This document shows positions 58,313-64,000 of a DNA stretch of 64,000 bases, piece after piece. The number at the start of each line of letters is the position of its first letter. Within the stretch, counting starts at the first letter, position 1. The notes beneath the pieces are model-generated. The model did no database searches. It was not told the DNA's origin and saw nothing but the letters and a program-made list of their open reading frames with translations. Origin of the DNA: Firmicutes bacterium UBA5201 (GTDB taxonomy: Bacteria > Bacillota > Clostridia > Peptostreptococcales > Acidaminobacteraceae); contig DHVT01000017.1 in assembly GCA_002412775.1 (NCBI GenBank), forward strand, positions 102,829-166,828, read 5' to 3'. The translations under genes and the position numbers were made by a program.

Positions 58313-59203
58313 ATGAGTTTATTTACAGGTTCGGGGGTTGCAATAGTCACCCCCTTCGATAACGGGCAAATCAATTATGTTGAACTGGAACGCCTCATCA
58401 ACTGGCATGTGGAAAACCAGACCGATGCACTCATCATTTGCGGTACGACCGGTGAATCCGCAACCCTTTCCAATGAGGAAAAGAAGGCACTCATCTCATT
58501 CGCGGTTGTGAAGACCGCGGGAAGGATTCCAGTCATCGCCGGGACCGGATGCAACAATACCGCAGATACCGTCGAGCTCAGCGTTTATGCTGAAGAGGTC
58601 GGAGCAGACGGACTTTTGGTTGTAACGCCCTACTACAACAAATGTACACAAAAGGGGTTGATTGCCCACTACACAGCCATCGCCGATGCGGTGAACATTC
58701 CCCTCATCTTATACAATGTTCCAGGGCGAACTGCAGTGAACATAGCACCGGAAACTGTCGCGGCACTATCTGGCCACAAAAATATCGTCGCCATCAAAGA
58801 AGCCAGCGGTGACATCGGTCAAATCGCCAAAATCGTCCGTCTTTGCCCAAAATCCTTTGGCATATATTCCGGTAATGACGATCAGATCATTCCAATACTA
58901 TCGCTTGGAGGAATCGGCGTGATTTCAGTTGTTGCAAATATATTGCCTAAAGAGACACATGAGATTGTCAGTCTTTACATGGATGGCCATATTCAGGATG
59001 CACTAGCACTTCAATTGAATCTGCTGAATTTCATCAACGCACTATTTATAGAAGTGAATCCCATTCCAGTCAAGACCGCAATGAACCTCATGGGCATGAA
59101 TGCCGGTGAATTAAGACTGCCACTCACAGAAATGGAAGAGCATACAAAAAAGGTCCTCATCAGCGAAATGAGAACTTTAGGATTACTACCGATCAATCAT
59201 TAA
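58313..59203 (+). CDS. dapA: 4-hydroxy-tetrahydrodipicolinate synthase
   Basis: The 296-aa TIM barrel has the CGTTGESATLS motif near residue 43, the catalytic Tyr in LILYNVPGRT and the Schiff-base Lys in IVAIKEASGD near 161. It condenses pyruvate with aspartate semialdehyde. It sits between asd and dapB in the operon. Confidence 0.96.
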   Translation: MSLFTGSGVAIVTPFDNGQINYVELERLINWHVENQTDALIICGTTGESATLSNEEKKALISFAVVKTAGRIPVIAGTGCNNTADTVELSVYAEEVGADGLLVVTPYYNKCTQKGLIAHYTAIADAVNIPLILYNVPGRTAVNIAPETVAALSGHKNIVAIKEASGDIGQIAKIVRLCPKSFGIYSGNDDQIIPILSLGGIGVISVVANILPKETHEIVSLYMDGHIQDALALQLNLLNFINALFIEVNPIPVKTAMNLMGMNAGELRLPLTEMEEHTKKVLISEMRTLGLLPINH

Positions 59204-59213
59204 GGAGGTCATT

Positions 59214-59978
59214 GTGATACCAATCAGAACCGCTGTATATGGAGTCAACGGGAAAATGGGGCAATTACTCAGTAAACAAATAGTAGAATCAGAAGATTTT
59301 GCATTGGTTTTCGGCGTGGATCAAAATCCTGGGAAAAACACTAATAATTTTCCTGTCTATAAAGACCCTTTTGAATACGAGGGCACCATCGATCTCATCA
59401 TTGATTTTTCACACACCTCCAATTTGGAGAAAATGCTTGAATATGCAACTTCAAAATCCGTTGCAACTGTGATTGCCACCACAGGACTTGGTGAGCACCA
59501 TATCTCCATGGTGAAAGAGGCCTCACAGAAAATTCCAGTGCTCTATTCCCCAAACATGTCACTTGGTGTGAATATCATGAACAGCATTCTCAAACATTAT
59601 TCAAAGATGCTCAGTGATGGTTTTGACATAGAAATCATTGAAAAACATCACAATAAAAAAATAGACGCACCAAGTGGTACGGCTTTACTAATGGCAAATA
59701 CGATCAATCGTGCGCTTAACGATCAGATGACACTGGTGTTCGGTCGACACGGATCCGATTGTCCAAGGACACATGATGAAATCGGTGTCCATACGGTAAG
59801 AGGTGGGTCGATTTCAGGCGAGCACACAGTGATTTTCGCCGGTGAGCAGGAAATCATTGAAATCAAACATACCGCACTTTCAAAAGATCTGTTCGCTCAC
59901 GACGCACTCCGTGCAAGTAGACTATTCATAAATAAACCCGTCGGTTACTATACCATGGCAGACATTTATAATTTATAA
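59214..59978 (+). CDS. dapB: 4-hydroxy-tetrahydrodipicolinate reductase
   Basis: The 254-aa protein has the Rossmann start VYGVNGKMGQLL, the nucleotide-binding IATTGL and the catalytic motif EKHHNKKIDAPSGTAL. It makes tetrahydrodipicolinate. The start is GTG at 59214, 5 nt after AAGGAGG. Confidence 0.95.
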   Translation: MIPIRTAVYGVNGKMGQLLSKQIVESEDFALVFGVDQNPGKNTNNFPVYKDPFEYEGTIDLIIDFSHTSNLEKMLEYATSKSVATVIATTGLGEHHISMVKEASQKIPVLYSPNMSLGVNIMNSILKHYSKMLSDGFDIEIIEKHHNKKIDAPSGTALLMANTINRALNDQMTLVFGRHGSDCPRTHDEIGVHTVRGGSISGEHTVIFAGEQEIIEIKHTALSKDLFAHDALRASRLFINKPVGYYTMADIYNL

Positions 59979-60001
59979 CACAAGGCTGAAAGGAGAACAC
60001 T

Positions 60002-60715
60002 ATGAACCAGGAAAACTTAACCGATGCCTACGCCATCGCTCGTTTTATCAAGGATGCTATAAAAGTGACCCCCGTCAAACTCTATTTGAAAGGTGATCTG
60101 GACAATATCGATTTTGCTGGCCTTAAGGTCTTTGGAGAGGGCAACTCACGCACAGTCTTTGGCGAGATTCTTCTCATCAAGCAACTGCTCGAAGCAAACA
60201 AGCACTTAATTGAAGATTATGTCCTTGAAAACGACAGAAGAAACTCGGCAATTCCCCTACTCGACATCACTTCAGTAGAAGCAAGAATTGAACCGGGTGC
60301 GATCATCAGAGACCGCGTCAGTATAGGAAAAAATGCAGTGATCATGATGGGCGCTGTCATCAACATCGGTGCTGAAATCGGTGAAGGGACAATGATTGAC
60401 ATGAATGCTGTTGTCGGAGCAAGAGGAACCATAGGAAAAAATGCCCATATCGGTGCGGGTGCAGTCATCGCAGGAGTACTGGAACCTCCTAGCAAAACAC
60501 CTGTAATCATTGAAGACGATGTGCTTATTGGTGCCAATGCCGTCGTACTCGAAGGCGTAAGGGTCGGCAAAGGAGCTGTCGTTGCGGCGGGTTCTGTCGT
60601 GACGGTCGATGTGGCTCCGAATACTGTAGTCGCAGGTTCACCTGCAAAATTCATCAAGGTCAAAGATGAACAGACCAGTGAAAAAACTCAAATTTTAGAT
60701 GACTTAAGAAAATAA
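60002..60715 (+). CDS. dapH: Tetrahydrodipicolinate N-acetyltransferase
   Basis: The 237-aa protein has an N-terminal alpha/beta region (residues 1-90) and a left-handed beta-helix of hexapeptide repeats (about 95-215; [19 protein letters not shown] and later turns). The length and N-terminus are those of the acetyl-type DapH, not the succinyl-type DapD. The pathway here is therefore the N-acetyl branch. AAAGGAGAAC precedes the ATG. Confidence 0.95.
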   Translation: MNQENLTDAYAIARFIKDAIKVTPVKLYLKGDLDNIDFAGLKVFGEGNSRTVFGEILLIKQLLEANKHLIEDYVLENDRRNSAIPLLDITSVEARIEPGAIIRDRVSIGKNAVIMMGAVINIGAEIGEGTMIDMNAVVGARGTIGKNAHIGAGAVIAGVLEPPSKTPVIIEDDVLIGANAVVLEGVRVGKGAVVAAGSVVTVDVAPNTVVAGSPAKFIKVKDEQTSEKTQILDDLRK

Positions 60716-60727
60716 GGAAGTGCTTGA

Positions 60728-61906
60728 ATGACTCACTTATATGATCAGGACAAAGCTTATGTGCTTAATTTATACAATAGAATCGATGTCAACATTGTAA
60801 ATGGAAAGGGTTCATACCTCTATGACGATCAAGGGCACTCTTACCTAGACATGTTCAGCGGTATAGCTGTCAACAATCTCGGTCATGGCAACGAAGCAGT
60901 CAAAGCTGCTGTGATGAAGCAAATGGACCGATACTTTCATCTGTCCAACTTTTTCCCTAGTGAGCCCGTTGTCGCTCTCGCCAAACTTTTAGTGGAGAAC
61001 AGTTTCGCCTCAAAGGTGTTTTTCTCCAATTCAGGAACGGAGGCCAATGAGGCTGCCATCAAATTGGCTCGAAAATATGGTCGTACTAGGCAGGAAGATA
61101 AAACACAGTTGCTGTCCTTTCAGGGTTCATTCCATGGTAGAACAGTCGGCGGCATGACTCTGACAGGTCAGGAAAAGTACAAAGAAAGTTTTAAACCTGT
61201 TCTCCCCGATGTCACACACGTTCTATTCAATGACCTTCAGGACCTTGCATCCAAGGTTTCAGATAAGACATGCGCATTCTTCATTGAGATGATTCAAGGT
61301 GAAGGTGGCATTTTGGAAGTGAGTGATGCGTTTATGGCAGAACTGACCCGTTTATCGAAAAAGCATGATTTCCTGATCATTGTCGATGAGATTCAGACAG
61401 GGCTCGGACGTGCAGGTGATTTGTTTGCCTATCAAAAGTTTGCGTTCACTCCTCATATTGTCACGCTTGCAAAATCACTCGGCGGCGGTTTGCCGATTGG
61501 AGCGATGCTTGTCGCGCCAGAGCTCGAATCTGTTCTACTTGCTGGCGACCATGGCAGCACCTTTGGTGGCAATCCAGTTGCATGTGCCGCAGGAACCGCA
61601 GTAATGGAAATTCTCACTTCAGAAGGATTTTTGGACGATGTGAAGTCTAAAAGCATGTATTTGCTCAAACGACTTGATGAAATCGCTCATGCGCATCCGA
61701 AAATCATAAAGGAAGTCCGTGGTAGAGGTTTGATCATTGGCATTGAAATGTATGACGATCGAGCAAACGTAGTAAAAGCAGAAGCCCTCGCAAAGGGACT
61801 CCTGCTCAATGTGACACGAGGCAATGTCATAAGATTGTTGCCCCCACTCACGATCAGTCATTCAGAAATAGACCGGTTTCTCACAATATTTGAAAGTATT
61901 CTGTAA
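60728..61906 (+). CDS. Class-III aminotransferase (ArgD-like, probable N-acetyl-diaminopimelate aminotransferase)
   Basis: The 392-aa fold-type-I PLP enzyme has FSNSGTEANEAAIKLAR, FHGRTVGGMTLTGQEKY, IVDEIQTGLGR and the PLP Lys in TLAKSLGGGLP. It resembles acetylornithine aminotransferase, but its place directly after dapH argues for the N-acetyl-L,L-diaminopimelate step. The deacetylase that should follow is not in the operon. A repeat begins at its stop codon. Confidence 0.88.
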   Translation: MTHLYDQDKAYVLNLYNRIDVNIVNGKGSYLYDDQGHSYLDMFSGIAVNNLGHGNEAVKAAVMKQMDRYFHLSNFFPSEPVVALAKLLVENSFASKVFFSNSGTEANEAAIKLARKYGRTRQEDKTQLLSFQGSFHGRTVGGMTLTGQEKYKESFKPVLPDVTHVLFNDLQDLASKVSDKTCAFFIEMIQGEGGILEVSDAFMAELTRLSKKHDFLIIVDEIQTGLGRAGDLFAYQKFAFTPHIVTLAKSLGGGLPIGAMLVAPELESVLLAGDHGSTFGGNPVACAAGTAVMEILTSEGFLDDVKSKSMYLLKRLDEIAHAHPKIIKEVRGRGLIIGIEMYDDRANVVKAEALAKGLLLNVTRGNVIRLLPPLTISHSEIDRFLTIFESIL

Positions 61907-61931
61907 ACTAAGAAGAGTTCGCTTCGCGAAC
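61903..61931 (+). repeat. Direct repeat, left copy
   Basis: These 29 bp (starting GTAAACTAAGAAGAGTTCGC), which include the aminotransferase stop codon, recur exactly at 62025-62053. Confidence 0.75.
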
Positions 61932-61986
61932 ATGTCGCATCCAAAATGCTGACTGATTTCTACAGTTACATCTTTAAATCTCGGCT

Positions 61987-62024
61987 GAGTCGCTAATAAG
62001 TTTCCTTTGGAAACTTACCTACGC
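61987..62024. repeat. Palindromic repeat, copy 2 (decayed)
   Basis: CTGAGTCGC...TAAGTTTCC-TTT-GGAAACTTA-CCTACGCG matches the palindrome at 51664-51700 with a few changes. It sits between the two 29-bp direct repeats. Confidence 0.6.
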
Positions 62025-62066
62025 GTAAACTAAGAAGAGTTCGCTTCGCGAACTCTTCTTAGTTTA
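62025..62066. repeat. Direct repeat, right copy, forming a terminator-like palindrome
   Basis: TAAACTAAGAAGAGTTCGC and its complement form 19-bp arms around TTC, so the hairpin can stop transcription from either side. It ends at the nitroreductase stop codon. Confidence 0.75.
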
Positions 62067-62663
62067 TTTATATACTCTAATACGATTTTCAAGCGGTGCG
62101 AATTCTTTTTCGCCTGGCTCCGACTCCGGTTGTCCAAATGGCATTTGAGCAATGAGCTTCCATTTTTCAGGAAGTTCCCATTCCGATTTGATATCGCTTT
62201 CGATAAGTTCGTTGTAATGTTGAAGAGATCCACCGAAACCTTCATCAGCGAGCGCAGTCCAAATTACAAACTGGAGCATGCCACTGGATTGTTCGGACCA
62301 AACCGGGAAATTGTCTTTATAGAGTGAAAATTGCTCCTGAAGTCCTTCTACGATGCTTTGGTCCTCAAAATAGAGCACAGTCCCGTATCCATTCTTAAAT
62401 GAATCCACCTTGTCATTTGTCGGTTCAAAGGAATCCGCCGGTACCACTTTTCTAAGCGATTCCCTTGTGATTTCCCACATTTTATCATGTTCTTTATCAA
62501 GCAACAAAACGACTCGTGCGCTCTGTGAGTTGAATGCCGATGGTGTATATTTCACCGCGTGGTCAACCACGTCTCTGATGGTTTGATCTGAAACACTTGT
62601 TTTCTTGCTTATTGAATAATGTGAACGTCTTTCTGCTACTGCCGTCTTAAAATCTTTTTTCAT
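62064..62663 (-). CDS. Nitroreductase-family protein (Frm2/Hbn1-like)
   Basis: The 199-aa FMN-binding nitroreductase fold has the N-terminal AVAERRSHYSISK and PSAFNSQSARVVLLL motifs, and the C-terminal LIAQMPFGQPESEPGEKEF. It resembles the small fungal/bacterial Frm2-like group, which reduce nitro compounds or quinones and respond to stress. AAAGGAGG precedes the ATG. Its promoter carries two palindromic operators, so a repressor is likely. Confidence 0.9.
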   Translation of the reverse strand: MKKDFKTAVAERRSHYSISKKTSVSDQTIRDVVDHAVKYTPSAFNSQSARVVLLLDKEHDKMWEITRESLRKVVPADSFEPTNDKVDSFKNGYGTVLYFEDQSIVEGLQEQFSLYKDNFPVWSEQSSGMLQFVIWTALADEGFGGSLQHYNELIESDIKSEWELPEKWKLIAQMPFGQPESEPGEKEFAPLENRIRVYK

Positions 62664-62692
62664 ATGGATAGCCTCCTTTATATTTGTTTATA

Positions 62693-62749
62693 ACTAATTA
62701 GTGATATTTATCTTGAATTCAATATATCACTAATTAGTAGATGTGTCAA
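62693..62749 (-). promoter_or_regulatory. Nitroreductase promoter with two palindromic operators
   Basis: On the minus strand TTGACA (62744-62749), 17 bp and TATATT (62721-62726) form a near-consensus promoter. ACTAATTAGT, a perfect 10-bp palindrome, occurs inside the spacer (62729-62738) and again downstream (62693-62702), within a 15-bp inverted repeat. MarR, TetR or HxlR-type repression would fit. Confidence 0.75.
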
Positions 62750-62833
62750 CCTATTATTATATCTTTAATTTCATATTCAATTATGAGGTGTGTGTGATAT
62801 AATCAAATCTATATAATGAAAGAGGAGAAACAA

Positions 62834-63970
62834 ATGAAATCATTTACTGAACTGATCACCAACCCACTACTGATTGAAGGTCTCGCCAAAGATGGCATCA
62901 CAATCCCTACAGCTGTGCAAAACGATACTCTTTTGTTGGCAAAAAAGAATCATGACTTGATCGTTGAATCCATCACCGGAAGTGGCAAAACACTCGCTTA
63001 CCTTCTGCCCGCATATGAAAGAATAGATGTCACTTCCAAAGATTTGCATACACTTGTGATCGCACCTACTCATGAGCTTGTCATTCAAATCAACAACACC
63101 ATCAAAACCTTATCCGACAACTCAGGCCTCGCAGTGAAATCAGCCACCATCATTGGGGATGTCAACATCAAGAGGCAAGTTGAGGCACTGAAATCCAAAC
63201 CCCATATCATCGTAGGAACACCTGGTCGGATACTCGAATTGATCCAACTCAAAAAACTGAAAGCACACACCGTAAAAACCATCGTTCTTGATGAAGCAGA
63301 CAAATTGCTAACGGATTATAATATCGAAACAGTAAAAGCAATCATAAAGACCACACTAAAAGATAGACAAATCCTTTGCTATTCCGCTTCCATAGGTGAT
63401 CAGGCCCTTGAACGCGCTGAAGCATTGATGAAGACTCCGACACTTTTCAAACTCAACGAAGAAAGAATCAATTCTGACATCGAGCATGTTTGTATAGTGG
63501 TTGACCAACGCGATAAGATGGATACACTCAGAAAAGTGATCCACGCCGAAAAACCGACCAAAGCCATTCTATTCATCAACAAGAATGAAATGGTCCAAGA
63601 AGTCGTGAGCAAACTCAATTTTCATAAGATCAAAGCCGTTGGAATCTTTGGAAACGCAACGAAAGAAGAGCGAAAAAAAGCGCTTGAATCATTTAGAACC
63701 GGCAAATCGACTATTCTTGTAGCTTCTGATCTTCTCGCACGTGGCCTAGATGTAAAAGAAATCACTCATGTCATATCACTCGATTTACCTGTCGCTCTAA
63801 GTGATTACACACACAGGGTGGGTAGAACCGGACGTGCTGGTCAAAAAGGCATGGCCATATCCATAGTCACAGATCATGAAGTCAAATATCTGATGAAACT
63901 TGAAAAACAGAACAATATCGTTTTTAGTCTGAAAGTGCTTTACGATGGCGCTCTTGTTGACCTTGATTAA
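62834..63970 (+). CDS. DEAD-box RNA helicase
   Basis: The 378-aa protein has a Q-motif-like GITIPTAVQNDTLL, motif I SITGSGKT, GTPGRI, the DEAD box in VLDEADKLL, motif III as SAS, and ARGLDVKEITHV with HRVGRTGRAG (motif VI). It has almost no C-terminal extension, so it is near the minimal helicase size, close to the CshB-like group. The ATG at 62834 follows AGAGGAGAAAC. It may act in cold adaptation or ribosome assembly. Confidence 0.93.
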   Translation: MKSFTELITNPLLIEGLAKDGITIPTAVQNDTLLLAKKNHDLIVESITGSGKTLAYLLPAYERIDVTSKDLHTLVIAPTHELVIQINNTIKTLSDNSGLAVKSATIIGDVNIKRQVEALKSKPHIIVGTPGRILELIQLKKLKAHTVKTIVLDEADKLLTDYNIETVKAIIKTTLKDRQILCYSASIGDQALERAEALMKTPTLFKLNEERINSDIEHVCIVVDQRDKMDTLRKVIHAEKPTKAILFINKNEMVQEVVSKLNFHKIKAVGIFGNATKEERKKALESFRTGKSTILVASDLLARGLDVKEITHVISLDLPVALSDYTHRVGRTGRAGQKGMAISIVTDHEVKYLMKLEKQNNIVFSLKVLYDGALVDLD

Positions 63971-64000
63971 CAAAAAAGGGGCTGTCGGGAAATAGATAGT

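Noticed and set aside
1..64000. CRISPR arrays, tRNA, rRNA and prophage genes
   Set aside because: No regularly spaced direct repeats, no TTCGAATCC-type tRNA ends with fitting arms, and no phage or transposase signatures were found by eye.
63971..64000. Terminator after the DEAD-box gene
   Set aside because: GGGGCTGTC after an A run suggests a left arm, but the window ends before any right arm.

Overview
The window reads as chromosome of a low-to-mid GC anaerobic Bacillota, most likely a Clostridia member. Support: strong AGGAGG-type ribosome sites, frequent GTG/TTG starts, a lysine riboswitch, a CD3073/CD3072-type ECF and desulfidase pair, and a large purine-type molybdenum hydroxylase operon. 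The genus cannot be fixed from sequence alone. No rRNA, tRNA, CRISPR array, phage or transposase gene was seen.

Layout. 1-3190: the end of a sensor histidine kinase, an NtrC-type sigma-54 activator, and an AGCS sodium:amino-acid symporter behind a textbook sigma-54 promoter. 3280-8012 (minus): an FMN glutamate-synthase-like protein, a LemA/TPM pair, and a small redox/metal cluster (YtxH-zinc protein, glutaredoxin, metallo-beta-lactamase fold, NIF3-like). 8135-12119: a ZIP transporter, an unlisted 33-aa ORF, a secreted SGNH hydrolase with a structured leader RNA, and an EamA exporter with a His-rich tail. 12258-14914: a three-gene ABC-2 exporter. 15041-19732: a glycosylase-like protein, aromatic-acid exporter, EamA protein, arginase, and a class-B sortase/small protein/cytochrome-b5 lipoprotein cluster.

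The centrepiece is 19795-34976 (minus): 13 genes in about 15.2 kb, nearly all overlapping or within about 12 bp. Two complete three-subunit molybdenum hydroxylases bracket YgeY-like hydrolase, YgeW-like carbamoyltransferase, a fold-type-II PLP enzyme, hydantoinase, SsnA-like amidohydrolase, a PreA-like FMN/4Fe-4S reductase and a threonine-synthase-like PLP enzyme. Together they fit anaerobic purine breakdown: ring hydroxylation, ring reduction, ring opening, removal of carbamoyl groups (with carbamoyl phosphate formed), then beta-elimination of a diamino acid. Canonical YgeX and YgfK are not recognisable, so this looks like a variant cluster.

35309-48002 holds mostly housekeeping and transport genes: a CPBP protease flanked by inverted repeats, Pcm, a class-C26 amidotransferase, CDF, HelD, an MsbA-like ABC exporter, NnrD, an ECF S component with a TudS-like desulfidase, LysR and PlsY. 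48168-50859 carries two paralogous HTH-TPR regulators of RRNPP type. Between them lie a hypothetical gene and an unlisted 50-aa secreted peptide that looks like a pheromone precursor. 50885-54891: a phosphoesterase, a GTPase and RecQ. 54977-61906: a lysine/diaminopimelate operon (lysC dapF asd dapA dapB dapH and a class-III aminotransferase) under a lysine riboswitch with terminator. The end holds a repeat cluster, a nitroreductase with a promoter carrying two palindromic operators, and a DEAD-box helicase.
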